Counted from the stretch's first letter, positions 36,405 to 45,449 are shown. The stretch: 64,000 nt of DNA from an uncultured Lysobacteraceae bacterium (GCA_902825775.1 CADECF010000001.1:372001-436000), one strand, 5' to 3'. Notes: generated from the letters alone by a model not told the origin. A program made the numbers and translations.

Positions 36405-37145
36405 ATGCGCATCGACAACGAAGCCGCCTACGTCCTGCACACGCGTCCCTGGCGCGAAACCAGCCTGCTGGTGGAAGTGCTGGGCGAGAACCACGGCCGC
36501 GTTGGCCTAGTCGCGCGCGGCGTGCAGGGGCCCAAGCGGCATCCGTTGCGAGCCGCGTTGCAGCCGCTGCAGCACATCCGCTTCGATGCCGTGCAGCGCG
36601 GCGAGTTGGCGCGTTTGAACGGTGCCGAAGCGCTGGACGTCGCGCCGCGCCTGGTCGGCGATCCTGCGCTGGCGGGTTTCTACATCAGCGAACTGGTGCT
36701 GCGCCTGGCGCCGCGCAACGATCCGCACGGCGAGTTGTACGAAGCCTATGGTCTGGCGCGGGCACGGTTGTCTTCGGACGATCCGCTGGCCTGGACGCTG
36801 CGCCGCTTCGAACGCGATCTGCTCGATGCGCTCGGCTTCGGCTTCTCGTTCGACATCGATGGCGATGGCGAGGCGATCGATCCCGCGGCGCGTTACCGAT
36901 TGGATCCCGAACACGGTCCGCGGCGCCTGCTCAGCGACCGCGGCCAGCGCGACCGCGACGAAGCCGCGACCGGCCGCGCCTTGCTGTCGCTTGCGCAGGA
37001 CTGGCAGCCCGCGACCGAAGACCTGGCCAGCCTGCGGCGCGTGATGCGCACCGTGCTGGCGCATCACCTCGGCGGCCGTGGCTTGAAATCGTGGGAGTTG
37101 ATCGGTCAGCTGTCGCGGAGCAAGCCGCGTGTGGCCGAGAGTTGA
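36405..37145 (+). CDS. recO: DNA repair protein RecO
   Basis: A 246-residue protein with the N-terminal OB fold ('[20 protein letters not shown]', '[15 protein letters not shown]') and a helical C-terminal part. RecO anneals ssDNA and, with RecR, loads RecA in the RecFOR pathway. No zinc-binding cysteines are seen, as in E. coli RecO. The ATG has no ribosome-binding site; the REP arm 'cccacaaaacagcc' occupies that place. Confidence 0.93.
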   Translation: MRIDNEAAYVLHTRPWRETSLLVEVLGENHGRVGLVARGVQGPKRHPLRAALQPLQHIRFDAVQRGELARLNGAEALDVAPRLVGDPALAGFYISELVLRLAPRNDPHGELYEAYGLARARLSSDDPLAWTLRRFERDLLDALGFGFSFDIDGDGEAIDPAARYRLDPEHGPRRLLSDRGQRDRDEAATGRALLSLAQDWQPATEDLASLRRVMRTVLAHHLGGRGLKSWELIGQLSRSKPRVAES

Positions 37146-37195
37146 TGCCCATCCGAGTCCGTTTTTTTGTAGGCGGCCTTTAGCGGCTGTGGCTT

Positions 37196-37290
37196 TCGTG
37201 GGAGCGGCTTCAGCCGCGAGCTCTTGATCCATCGCCGCGCCTCGAAAAGCTCGCGGTTGAAGCCGCTCCCACGAAAGCCGCTCACACGAA
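37196..37290. repeat. GGAG-type REP pair with an extra half-unit
   Basis: 'gtgggagcggcttcagccgc' faces 'gcggttgaagccgctcccac', followed by one further half-site 'gccgctcacacgaaa'. It lies between the convergent recO and REC-Hpt genes. Confidence 0.85.
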
Positions 37291-37320
37291 AAAGCCCATC
37301 CTGCATTCGGCCGCAGAAGC

Positions 37321-38028
37321 TCAACCCGCCAGCGTCCGCCTCACCGCTTCGGCGAACTCGTCCGCGCATGCGCGATCGTGCATTGCCGCATCGAGCCGTT
37401 CGACCGCCGCCTTCAACGATGCCGCGCCAACGAAACCGCAACTGGCCTTGAGCCTGTGCAGCACGGTGCGCGCCGCTTCCGAATCGCCTCGCGCCAAAGC
37501 CGTCATCACCACGCTGCGCTGATCGGCCAATTCGGCGAGAAACATGGAGCGCAAGGCAGCGACATGCTCGCGGTTGCCGTTCATGGCCGCGAGTGCGCCA
37601 TCGTCGTCCCACACCGGTGCCGAGCCATCGGACGGCGTTGCCGCGATCCGGCTCCCGAGCGTGCCCGCGATCGCCTCGCGCAATTCCGCCGCCGCGAAAG
37701 GCTTGATCAGCGTGGCCAGAAATCCGGCCTGCAGCAATGCGGCGTGCTCGTCGGGGTCGCGCGAGGCCGTATGCGCCAGCGCCGGCGTGGACAGGCCCTG
37801 CTTGCGCAATTGCGACAACAGTTCGACTCCGTCGCCATCGGGCAGGCGCACATCGAACAGCCATAACGCATGCTCGCGGCTCGTCGCCAGGGTCAGGGCG
37901 GCGCCGACCGAAGCGGCGGTATCCACCTCGGCCGGAAGCGCGGCGATGACCGCGGCCATGAACGCCCGGCTGGCCGGGTCGTCCTCCACCAGCAACAAAC
38001 GCGGCTTCATCGCATCAGCATCCTGCAT
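37321..38028 (-). CDS. Receiver-Hpt phosphorelay protein
   Basis: A 235-residue protein of two signalling modules. The receiver (residues 8-120) has acidic 'VEDD', the phospho-acceptor Asp59 in 'LFDVRLPDGDG' and Lys109 in 'TLIKPF'. The Hpt module (about 150-235) has the phospho-histidine His191 in 'VLHRLKASCGFVGA'. It lacks an output domain and kinase, so it should pass phosphate between a hybrid kinase and another regulator encoded elsewhere. A second possible start is the ATG at 38010. The divergent gene begins only 15 bp away. Confidence 0.88.
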   Translation of the reverse strand: MQDADAMKPRLLLVEDDPASRAFMAAVIAALPAEVDTAASVGAALTLATSREHALWLFDVRLPDGDGVELLSQLRKQGLSTPALAHTASRDPDEHAALLQAGFLATLIKPFAAAELREAIAGTLGSRIAATPSDGSAPVWDDDGALAAMNGNREHVAALRSMFLAELADQRSVVMTALARGDSEAARTVLHRLKASCGFVGAASLKAAVERLDAAMHDRACADEFAEAVRRTLAG

Positions 38029-38043
38029 CGTTATGCTCTTCCC

Positions 38044-40062
38044 ATGCCCTTATCGATGTTACGCCTGCTGCCGTGCCTGTTGCTGCTCTGCCTGGGGCCG
38101 GTGTCGGCACGGACTTTGACCGCCAGGATCGCCGAAGTGACCACGCCAGTGGCCAGCCTCGAAGGCGTCGCCGTGCGGCTGGATTGGCCGGCGCAGGCCG
38201 CACAAGGCCGCCTGACCCTGACCGCTCAGCGCATCGTCGCGCAGGATCTGGGTTATCGCTTTGCCGATGTCGTCTGGCAGTGTCCGTTGCTGCGCGACGG
38301 GCAGGGCGGCTGGCGCTGCGATGGCGTGCTGCGGTCGGGCCGCAGCAAACCGATGCGACTGTCGTTGGACTTGGGCGTGGCCACCACGGACGCGGTACTG
38401 TCCCAAGACCGATCGCGTTTCGCGCTGCGCCGCCAGGCGGCGACGCCGGACTTGACCACACTCGATCTGAGCCGGGTTCCGGTCGCATGGGCTCAGGCGC
38501 TGCTGACCGGCGTCTGGCCGGATGCGCACCTGAAGGCAGGCACGCTCGACGGCCGCCTGACCGTCGAAGCGCCGGAAAACAAGCCGCTTCGCATCCGGGG
38601 TCCGCTGTCGCCGAGCGCGGTGGGGCTGGAAACGCCGGATGGCAGCATCGCAGCCGAGGGCCTTTCCGGCCGTTTCGATATCGACTACCGCAAATCCGCG
38701 ACCGCATCGCAGGCATCGCTCGCCGGCAGTTTGCACGGCGGCGAATTCCTGGCCGGCAATGCCTATGTGGCGCTGCCGGCCTCACCGGTGGCCTTGCGGA
38801 TCGAGGCGACCCAATCGGGCAATGCGCCTTGGCGATTGCCCCGCATCGAATGGCGCGACGGCGACCGTCTGCAGGCCAGCGGCAGCGCGGCCTTGTCGGC
38901 CGATGCGGCGCTGCGCGACCTCGACATGACCGTGACCAGCCGCGACATCGCGCCGCTGCGGCAGGCCTATCTGTCCGGCTGGCTCGGTGTCGTCGGCCTG
39001 GGCGAAGTGGATCTGTCCGGCGCGATCGATGCTCGCCTGCAGATGCGCGACGGCGCCTTGCGCAGCGCGGACGTGCGCCTGCACGACGTACATGTGCGCG
39101 ACGCGCAGCAGCGCTTCGTTTTCGAAGGGCTCGACGGCGACCTGCGCTATTCGTCAGGCGCGCCGGTGAGCAGCGAGTTGCGGTGGCGCAGCGGCCAGTT
39201 GCAGGGGTTGGATTTCGGCGCGATGACGCTGCCTTTCGACAGCCGCGACGGCGTGCTGCGCCTGCGCCGGCCGGCGGCGATGCCGATGCTCGGCGGCCGT
39301 GTCGAATTGAGCGGCATGGAGCTGCGCCCGCCGGCCGGAGATACCGGCATGCGCATCGAATTCGGCCTGGACATCGACAGCATCGACTTCGGAAAAGTCT
39401 CCGCGGCGCTCGGCCTGCCCGCATTTACCGGGCAACTCAGCGGCAATATTCCCAAAGCGCGCTATGCCGACGACCGCATCGATTTCGACGGCGGCCTGAA
39501 CTTGCATCTGTTCGACGGTAACGTGCAGGTATCGTCGCTGGCGATGGAACGGCCGTTCGGCGTAGCGCCCACGCTATCGGCCGACATCGCCATGCGCGGA
39601 ATCGACCTGCAGGCGCTGACCGGCGTGTTCGATTTTGGCAGCATCAGCGGCCGTTTGGACGGGCGCATCGCCGATCTGCGTCTGGTCGACTGGAGCGCCA
39701 CCGCATTCGATGCCGAACTGCATACCGTGCCGCGGCCCGGCCTGCGCCAGCGCATCAGCCAGCGCGCGGTGCAGAACATTTCCAGCGTCGGCGACGCGTC
39801 CTTCGTAAGCAGTCTGCAGGGCCGGCTGATCGGCCTGTTCGACGACTTCGGCTACGCCAGCATCGGCATTTCCTGCCGGCTGGAGAACGAGGTCTGCGAG
39901 ATGGGCGGCCTGCATTCAGCCAACGGCGGATTTACTATCGTCGAAGGCGCGGGCATACCGCGGCTGAACGTGGTCGGCTACAACCGGCAGGTCGATTGGC
40001 CCACCCTGGTCGAACGCCTGGCGGCGGTCGGCAAGGGCGACGTGAAGCCGGTGTTCGAATAG
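38044..40062 (+). CDS. YdbH-like AsmA-type intermembrane lipid-bridge protein
   Basis: A 672-residue protein with a short signal or membrane segment ('MPLSMLRLLPCLLLLCLGPV') and then long beta-rich repeats typical of AsmA/TamB-like bridges. The C-terminus 'GISCRLENEVCEMGG', 'GAGIPRLNVVGYNRQVDW' and 'PTLVERLAAV' matches the E. coli YdbH end region. YdbH, with YnbE, forms a bridge that moves phospholipid to the outer membrane. It is shorter than E. coli YdbH (about 880). The DUF1318 gene follows 45 bp downstream, matching the ydbH-ynbE-ydbL order. Confidence 0.75.
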   Translation: MPLSMLRLLPCLLLLCLGPVSARTLTARIAEVTTPVASLEGVAVRLDWPAQAAQGRLTLTAQRIVAQDLGYRFADVVWQCPLLRDGQGGWRCDGVLRSGRSKPMRLSLDLGVATTDAVLSQDRSRFALRRQAATPDLTTLDLSRVPVAWAQALLTGVWPDAHLKAGTLDGRLTVEAPENKPLRIRGPLSPSAVGLETPDGSIAAEGLSGRFDIDYRKSATASQASLAGSLHGGEFLAGNAYVALPASPVALRIEATQSGNAPWRLPRIEWRDGDRLQASGSAALSADAALRDLDMTVTSRDIAPLRQAYLSGWLGVVGLGEVDLSGAIDARLQMRDGALRSADVRLHDVHVRDAQQRFVFEGLDGDLRYSSGAPVSSELRWRSGQLQGLDFGAMTLPFDSRDGVLRLRRPAAMPMLGGRVELSGMELRPPAGDTGMRIEFGLDIDSIDFGKVSAALGLPAFTGQLSGNIPKARYADDRIDFDGGLNLHLFDGNVQVSSLAMERPFGVAPTLSADIAMRGIDLQALTGVFDFGSISGRLDGRIADLRLVDWSATAFDAELHTVPRPGLRQRISQRAVQNISSVGDASFVSSLQGRLIGLFDDFGYASIGISCRLENEVCEMGGLHSANGGFTIVEGAGIPRLNVVGYNRQVDWPTLVERLAAVGKGDVKPVFE

Positions 40063-40107
40063 TTCGCGATTCCTCATGTTTCGATGTCATCCATCAGGAG
40101 AAAGCAC

Positions 40108-40704
40108 ATGCGCCGTTGGTTGGGAATGCCGGTAGCCGCCGCGCTCGCGTTGACCGCGTGCGTGACCATCAACGTTTACTTCCCGGCGGCCGAGGCCAAG
40201 GAAGCGGCCAAGGAATTCGTCGAGAAGGTCATCGGCGACGAGGTCGATTCGGCTGCGCCGACGCAGGAAGAGAGCAAGCCCGGCGGCGGCATGGCCAGCT
40301 TCGATCCGCTGATGCTGATCGGCATCGCCCCGGCCTATGCGCAATCCGCGCCGGACATCAATATCAAGACGCCCGCGATCCAGGCGATCCAGGCGCGGAT
40401 GAAGTCCCGTTTCGACGGCACGCTGCGCAAGCATTTCGATTCCGGCGCGCTCGGCTTCACCAACGACGGCCTGGTCAGCGTGCGCGATGCGTCCAAGATT
40501 CCGCTGGGCGAGCGCGTCGCGGTCAATCAGGCGGTCGCCGACCAGGGGCGCGACGCGAAAGCCGTGTATCGCGAAATCGCAGTGGCCAACAAGCATCCGG
40601 AGTGGGAAGCGCAGATCCGCGCGGTGTTCGCCAAGCAATGGGTGGATAGCGCCAAGGGCGGCTGGTGGTACCAGGATGCGGGCGGGGGTTGGAAGCAGAA
40701 GTAA
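40108..40704 (+). CDS. DUF1318 (YdbL-like) lipoprotein, possible YnbE-YdbL fusion
   Basis: A 198-residue protein. The lipobox 'ALTAC' puts the lipidated Cys at residue 18, followed by a strand 'VTINVYFPAAEAKEAAKEF' like the short lipoprotein YnbE. A second hydrophobic stretch 'LMLIGIAPAYAQS' near residue 75 looks like a relic signal peptide. The DUF1318 domain then follows ('TPAIQAIQARMKSRF', 'VYREIAVANKHPEWE', 'GGWWYQD'). E. coli encodes these parts as separate YnbE and YdbL. AGGAG precedes the ATG at 40108. A role with the YdbH-like bridge is inferred from context. Confidence 0.8.
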   Translation: MRRWLGMPVAAALALTACVTINVYFPAAEAKEAAKEFVEKVIGDEVDSAAPTQEESKPGGGMASFDPLMLIGIAPAYAQSAPDINIKTPAIQAIQARMKSRFDGTLRKHFDSGALGFTNDGLVSVRDASKIPLGERVAVNQAVADQGRDAKAVYREIAVANKHPEWEAQIRAVFAKQWVDSAKGGWWYQDAGGGWKQK

Positions 40705-40713
40705 CTGTTTGCT

Positions 40714-40899
40714 TTTTCCTCCCCCTTTGCGGGGGAGGATGCCCGAAGAGCCTGCCCCAGACTTGATCTGGGGGCAGGAGAGGGGGCGCGAGCGTAGCGA
40801 AGCGTGCTTTTGCTCTTGCTGTCAGATGGCGCGAAAAGCCGGACCCTCTCCCTGGCCCTTCGGGCCTGTCCCTCTCCCGTAAAAGGGAGAGGGAAAAGC
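40714..40899. repeat. C-rich/G-rich inverted repeat, copy 2 with an inserted palindrome (upstream of rlmD)
   Basis: The layout is the same as 31041-31199, including 'gcgcgagcgtagcgaagcgt'. After 'atgcccgaag' it carries about 27 extra bases containing 'gccccagacttgatctgggg', a perfect small hairpin absent from copy 1. No gene is seen in 40705-40946. Confidence 0.8.
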
Positions 40900-40946
40900 A
40901 TGCATCTGCGACAATAGGCGGCCCTACGCATGCAGCCTTCCGCCAC

Positions 40947-42260
40947 GTGGCCCGTCTCGACCAGACTCCCTTCCCCGCAGACATCCTCGATCTCAGCCAC
41001 GACGGCCGCGGCGTCGCCCGCCGCGACAACGGCAAGGCCGTATTCGTCGCCGGCGCTTTGCCGGACGAGAAAGTCATGGCCAAGCAGACCGCCCGATCGC
41101 GCAGTTTCGACGAAGCGGTGACGCTGGAAGTGCTGCAGGCCTCGCCCGATCGCGTCGCGCCGCGCTGCCCGCATTTCGGCACCTGCGGCGGCTGCGCGCT
41201 GCAGCATCTGGAAGAATCCAAGCAGATCCTCGCCAAACAACGCGTGCTGCGGGAGAACTTCGAGCGGATCGGCCACGTCGCACCGGAATCCTGGCTGCCG
41301 CCGCTGACCGACGCCGCCTGGGGCTATCGCCGTAAAGGCCGCTTTTCGGTGCGGCGCGTGGAAAAGAAGGACAAGACCCTGGTCGGTTTCCGCGAGAACG
41401 ATCCGCGCTTCGTCGCCGACCTGTCGATCTGCTACACGGCGATTCCGCAGATCGGCGAGCGCATCGTCGCGCTCGCGGCGCTGGTCGAAAGCCTGGACGG
41501 GCGCCGCGATATCCCGCAGATCGAATTCATCGCCGGCGACGACACGATCGCGCTGGTGTTCCGTCACCTGTTGCCGCTGTCCGAAAGCGATCGCAATGCG
41601 CTGGCCGCATTCGGCCAGTCGCACGATTTCGCGGTCTTCCTGCAGCCCGGTGGCGTGGATTCGGTGCATGCGCTATGGCCGCAGTCGCCGCCGCTGTCTT
41701 TCAGGTTGCCGGCGTGGGATGTGGAACTTAAATTCCGTCCGCTCGACTTCATCCAGGTCAATGCCGGCCTCAATCAGAAGATGATCGCGCTCGCGTTAGG
41801 CTTGCTCGATGCGCAGCCCGACGACCGCGTGCTCGATTTGTTCTGCGGCCTGGGCAATTTCACCTTGCCGCTGGCGCGCACCGTGCGCGAAGCGGTGGGC
41901 GTGGAAGGCGAGGCCGGACTGGTAGTCCGCGCCCGCGAGAACGCCGCGCACAACGGCCTGGCCAACGCGCAATTCCATGCGGCCGATCTGGCCCAGGACC
42001 TGAGCGGCCACGCCTGGATGCGCGCAGGCTTCGACAAACTGCTGCTCGACCCGCCGCGTTCGGGCGCCGATGTCGTGTTGAAGCAACTGCCGTTGAAAGG
42101 TTTGAAGCGGATCGTCTATGTGAGCTGCCATCCGGCGTCGTTGGCGCGCGATGCCGGTTACCTGGTCAACGAGCGCGGCTGGAAGCTGCGCAGTGCGGGG
42201 GTGATGGATATGTTTCCGCATACGGCGCATGTGGAGTCGATTGCGATGTTCGAGCCGTAA
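40947..42260 (+). CDS. rlmD: 23S rRNA (uracil-1939-C5)-methyltransferase
   Basis: A 437-residue SAM enzyme with an N-terminal TRAM-like domain and an iron-sulfur site (Cys74, Cys80, Cys83 in 'RCPHFGTCGGC', a fourth in 'LSICYTAIPQ'). SAM motif 'VLDLFCGLGNFTLPLA', then the nucleophile Cys in 'YVSCHPASLARDA'. That set is typical of RlmD (RumA), which makes m5U1939. The GTG start was chosen because it gives the usual N-terminal length. The iron-sulfur cluster excludes TrmA. Confidence 0.93.
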   Translation: MARLDQTPFPADILDLSHDGRGVARRDNGKAVFVAGALPDEKVMAKQTARSRSFDEAVTLEVLQASPDRVAPRCPHFGTCGGCALQHLEESKQILAKQRVLRENFERIGHVAPESWLPPLTDAAWGYRRKGRFSVRRVEKKDKTLVGFRENDPRFVADLSICYTAIPQIGERIVALAALVESLDGRRDIPQIEFIAGDDTIALVFRHLLPLSESDRNALAAFGQSHDFAVFLQPGGVDSVHALWPQSPPLSFRLPAWDVELKFRPLDFIQVNAGLNQKMIALALGLLDAQPDDRVLDLFCGLGNFTLPLARTVREAVGVEGEAGLVVRARENAAHNGLANAQFHAADLAQDLSGHAWMRAGFDKLLLDPPRSGADVVLKQLPLKGLKRIVYVSCHPASLARDAGYLVNERGWKLRSAGVMDMFPHTAHVESIAMFEP

Positions 42261-42271
42261 CGCGCGTCATT

Positions 42272-42400
42272 GCTTTAGCCCTCTCCCGCTTGCGGGAGAG
42301 GGTTGGGTGAGGGCGCGCGGAATAGCAGATCGCTTCGTCGCGATCTGGAGAGTCCTTAAAGTCACGGGATTCCCGCCTTCGCGCGAATGACGGCTTAAAA
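42272..42400. repeat. Two short palindromic repeats downstream of rlmD
   Basis: 'ccctctcccgcttgcgggag' at about 42281-42300 is a tight hairpin. 'cgggattcccgccttcgcgc' at about 42366-42385 belongs to another family, a relative of which is at 52696-52728. No gene is seen in 42261-42421. Confidence 0.65.
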
Positions 42401-42421
42401 GCAAAAAAAGCAGAGGATAGG

Positions 42422-42940
42422 ATGGGCATCGAAATCGAATACAAATTCCTGGTCAAAGACGACAGCTGGCGGCAACATGCCTACAAAGTCGTGCCGATGG
42501 CGCAGGGCTATATCAACGACCAAGCTGCGATGGACAGCGGCGCGCAGCGCGCGTCGGTGCGGGTGCGCATCGCCGGCGAAGAGGCGTTCCTGAACCTCAA
42601 GTCGCGCGATATGGGGCCCACGCGGCAGGAATTCGATTACCCGATCCCGCTAGGCGACGCCCGCGCGCTGCTGGCCCTGTGCGTGGGAGGCACCATCGAA
42701 AAGCGCAGGCATTACGCGAACCACGCCGGGCACGTCTGGGAAATCGACGAATTCCTGGGCGACAACGCCGGCCTGGTGGTGGCCGAGATCGAACTCGCGG
42801 CGGCCGGAGAGCGCTTCGAGAGGCCCGCCTGGGCCGGGGCCGACGTCACCGATCTGCCGCGCTATTACAATCTGGCCCTGGCTTCCCATCCCTATTCGCA
42901 ATGGAGCGAAGCGGAGCGGGCCGTCATCGATATGGTGTAG
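42422..42940 (+). CDS. CYTH-domain protein (triphosphate-tunnel metalloenzyme)
   Basis: A 172-residue CYTH protein. The ExExK signature is at residues 4-8 ('IEIEYKF'), followed by basic and acidic strands such as 'RASVRVRIAGEEAFLNLK' and 'WEIDEFLGDNAGLVVAEIEL', which line the triphosphate tunnel. Family members hydrolyse inorganic triphosphate or thiamine triphosphate or, rarely, cyclise ATP; inorganic triphosphatase is most likely. No CHAD domain is fused. It starts at the ATG next to 'agaggatagg' and precedes nagZ by 54 bp. Confidence 0.88.
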   Translation: MGIEIEYKFLVKDDSWRQHAYKVVPMAQGYINDQAAMDSGAQRASVRVRIAGEEAFLNLKSRDMGPTRQEFDYPIPLGDARALLALCVGGTIEKRRHYANHAGHVWEIDEFLGDNAGLVVAEIELAAAGERFERPAWAGADVTDLPRYYNLALASHPYSQWSEAERAVIDMV

Positions 42941-42994
42941 TTTGCGTTACGCGGCCAGGATGCGGCCCGAACGCGGTACCGAGGAGATTTTGCA

Positions 42995-44002
42995 ATGCTA
43001 GTGATCGGCGTCGCCGGCACCGAACTCAACGCGCAGGAACGCGACTGGCTGCAGCACGATGCCTGCGCGGGCGTGATCCTGTTCAAGCGCAACTTCGCGT
43101 CGCGGGCGCAGGTGGCCGAATTGTCCGCCGCGATCCGCGAAGCCGCGCCGCGGCCGCAGCTGATCTGCGTGGACCAGGAAGGCGGACGCGTGCAGCGTTT
43201 CCGCGAAGGCTACAGCGCGCTGCCGCCGCTGGAGGAGATCGGCTACACGTATGCCGCCGATCCGATCGCCGCGCTCGAACTGGCGCGCGAGCACGCATGG
43301 CTGATGGCCAGCGAAGTGCGCGCCAGCGGCGTCGACCTGAGTTTCGCGCCGGTGGTCGACGTCGGCCACGACAATCTCGCCATCGGCAACCGTTCCTTTT
43401 CCGAAGATCCGCAGGTGGTCGCCGAATTCACCCGCGCCTACGTGCAGGGCATGCATGCTGCGGGCATGGCGGCCACCCTCAAGCATTTCCCCGGTCACGG
43501 CACGGTGCGCGAGGACACGCATTTCGACGACGCCGTCGACAAGCGCTCGCTGGAAGAAATGCGCAAGCGCGACCTGATCCCCTTCGTCGCCGGCATCGAA
43601 GCCGGCGCCGATGCGGTGATGATGGCGCACATCGCCTATCCGCAGGTCGCGCCCGAACCGGCCGGCTATTCGTCGCGCTGGATCCAGGACATCCTGCGCC
43701 GGGAGATGGGTTTCCGCGGCGTGGTGTTCTCCGACGACATCGGCATGAAAGCGGCGTTCTCGGCCGGCGGCATCAAGGCGCGCGTCGATGCGCATCTGGA
43801 CGCAGGCTGCGACGTGGTGCTGGTCTGCCATCCCGAACTGGTCGAAGAATCGCTGGCCGCGGTGCAGGGCCGCAAGCTCAACACGATGGCATTGATCGGC
43901 CTGATAGGCCACGGCGCGATGGGTTGGGACGGCCTGCTGGCCGAAGCGCAGTACGGCCAGGCGCAATCGCGATTGATGGGTCAAAGCGGAGGCGTGGCAT
44001 GA
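42995..44002 (+). CDS. nagZ: beta-N-acetylhexosaminidase NagZ
   Basis: A 335-residue cytoplasmic GH3 enzyme of peptidoglycan recycling that removes GlcNAc from anhydro-muropeptides. 'LKHFPGHGTVREDTHFD' (about 162-178) includes the catalytic His; the nucleophile Asp247 is in 'VVFSDDIGMKA'. In bacteria with AmpC-type regulation its product also signals beta-lactamase induction. 'gaggagattttgc' precedes the ATG. The stop overlaps the hpt start as ATGA. Confidence 0.96.
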   Translation: MLVIGVAGTELNAQERDWLQHDACAGVILFKRNFASRAQVAELSAAIREAAPRPQLICVDQEGGRVQRFREGYSALPPLEEIGYTYAADPIAALELAREHAWLMASEVRASGVDLSFAPVVDVGHDNLAIGNRSFSEDPQVVAEFTRAYVQGMHAAGMAATLKHFPGHGTVREDTHFDDAVDKRSLEEMRKRDLIPFVAGIEAGADAVMMAHIAYPQVAPEPAGYSSRWIQDILRREMGFRGVVFSDDIGMKAAFSAGGIKARVDAHLDAGCDVVLVCHPELVEESLAAVQGRKLNTMALIGLIGHGAMGWDGLLAEAQYGQAQSRLMGQSGGVA

Positions 44003-44556
44003 GCCCCGTGCGCCTGGGCGACGTGCTGCCCGATGCCGAGCTGATCCACGACCGCGCTACGCTGGAGCAGGCGATCCAGCGATTGGCCGACGAGATCCGC
44101 GGCGATTACCAAGACGACACACCGCCGTTGTTCATCACCGTGATGCACGGCGGCATGCCGTTCGCGGCGCAACTGGCCTTCGCGCTCGGCGAGCGCGGCC
44201 TGGACCTGGAATTCGATTATCTGCACGCCACGCGTTACCGCGGCAATACCTCGGGCGCGCGCCTGGCCTGGCTGCACCGGCCGGCGACGCCGATGCGCGG
44301 CCGCCGCGTGCTGCTGGCCGACGACATCCTCGACGAAGGCCATACGCTGCTGGCGATCAAACGCTGGTGCGAAGACGAAGGCGCGGCCGACGTGCGCACG
44401 GCGGTGCTGGCGGTGAAAGTGCACGACCGTTGCGTGGAAGGGATCGAAGCCGAATACGTCGGCGTGGAAGTGCCGGACCGTTACGTATTCGGATACGGCA
44501 TGGATTTCCAGGAGCAGGGCCGAAATCTTCCGGCGATCTATGCGCTTAAAGCCTGA
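43999..44556 (+). CDS. hpt: Hypoxanthine-guanine phosphoribosyltransferase
   Basis: A 185-residue type I phosphoribosyltransferase. The PRPP-binding motif is 'LLADDILDEGHTL' (106-118), with Glu and His where many have Thr-Gly-Arg. 'VMHGGMPFAAQLAF' forms the pyrophosphate loop. It salvages hypoxanthine and guanine to IMP and GMP. It is translationally coupled to nagZ and lies 140 bp before the methylthioinosine phosphorylase gene, which yields hypoxanthine, so the two steps form a purine salvage route. Confidence 0.92.
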   Translation: MSPVRLGDVLPDAELIHDRATLEQAIQRLADEIRGDYQDDTPPLFITVMHGGMPFAAQLAFALGERGLDLEFDYLHATRYRGNTSGARLAWLHRPATPMRGRRVLLADDILDEGHTLLAIKRWCEDEGAADVRTAVLAVKVHDRCVEGIEAEYVGVEVPDRYVFGYGMDFQEQGRNLPAIYALKA

Positions 44557-44558
44557 AA

Positions 44559-44671
44559 GCCCTCCCCTTCAAGGGGAGGGTTGGGTGGGGATGGGTTTGA
44601 TCTTGACTTGATCTCCGCCGCAACATCAAACCATCCCCATCCCGGCCTTCCCCTTGAAGGGGAAGGAGACC
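44559..44671. repeat. Inverted repeat between hpt and the phosphorylase gene
   Basis: 'ccctccccttcaaggggagg' and 'ccttccccttgaaggggaag' are each palindromes. Between them 'gtttgatcttgacttgatct' and 'aacatcaaaccatccccatc' give further partial pairing. No gene is seen here. Confidence 0.75.
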
Positions 44672-44696
44672 AGCAAGAGCACCGCGAGATACTGCA

Positions 44697-45449
44697 ATGT
44701 CGGATATTTCCCTCGCCATCATCGGCGGCACCGGCGTCTACGCATTGGCCCAGCTCGAAGACGCCGAAGCGCATCAGCCGGTGACGGCGTACGGCGCGCC
44801 TTCGGGCCCGATCCGCATCGGCACGTTGGCCGGTAAGCGCGTCGCCTTTCTCGCTCGTCACGGCGAAGGCCATTCTTTGCCGCCGCACAAGATCAATTAC
44901 CGCGCCAATCTGGCCGCATTGAAAGCGCTCGGCGCGACGCGCGTGTTGGCCATCAATACCGTCGGCGGCATCACCGAGGCGTTCGGTCCGCGCGTGCTGG
45001 CTTGTCCGGAACAACTGATCGATTACACCTGGGGCCGGATCTCCACGCTCAGCGAAGAACCCGGTAGCGAAGTGCTGCATGTCGATTTCGGCGATCCGTA
45101 TACGCCGGCGCTGCGCGAGGTCGTGCTGTCCGCCGCAGGGCGTGCGGGCGTCACTATGGTGGGGCATGGCTGTTACGGCGCGACGCAAGGTCCGCGCCTG
45201 GAGACCAAGGCCGAAATCGCGCGCATGAAGCGCGACGGCTGCGATCTGGTCGGCATGACCGGCATGCCCGAAGCCGGCTTGGCGCGCGAGCTGGGCCTGG
45301 ACTATGCCTGCCTGGCAATCGTCGCCAACTGGGCGGCGGGCGCCGGGCCGGACCCGGACGAGGTCATCACCTTCGACGATGTGCTGGCCAACGTGGCGGC
45401 GGCATCCGCTGGGCTGCCGGCCCTGGTCGCGGCCATACTGGCCGGGTGA
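44697..45449 (+). CDS. S-methyl-5'-thioinosine phosphorylase (MTAP family)
   Basis: A 250-residue trimeric-type purine nucleoside phosphorylase. 'IIGGTGVY' opens the phosphate site, '[20 protein letters not shown]' is the ribose-binding segment, and '[10 protein letters not shown]' and '[13 protein letters not shown]' are substrate-site motifs. In P. aeruginosa the neighbour of nagZ (PA3004) uses methylthioinosine rather than methylthioadenosine; the shared position beside nagZ and hpt suggests the same here. Methylthioadenosine phosphorylase remains possible. Confidence 0.85.
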   Translation: MSDISLAIIGGTGVYALAQLEDAEAHQPVTAYGAPSGPIRIGTLAGKRVAFLARHGEGHSLPPHKINYRANLAALKALGATRVLAINTVGGITEAFGPRVLACPEQLIDYTWGRISTLSEEPGSEVLHVDFGDPYTPALREVVLSAAGRAGVTMVGHGCYGATQGPRLETKAEIARMKRDGCDLVGMTGMPEAGLARELGLDYACLAIVANWAAGAGPDPDEVITFDDVLANVAAASAGLPALVAAILAG

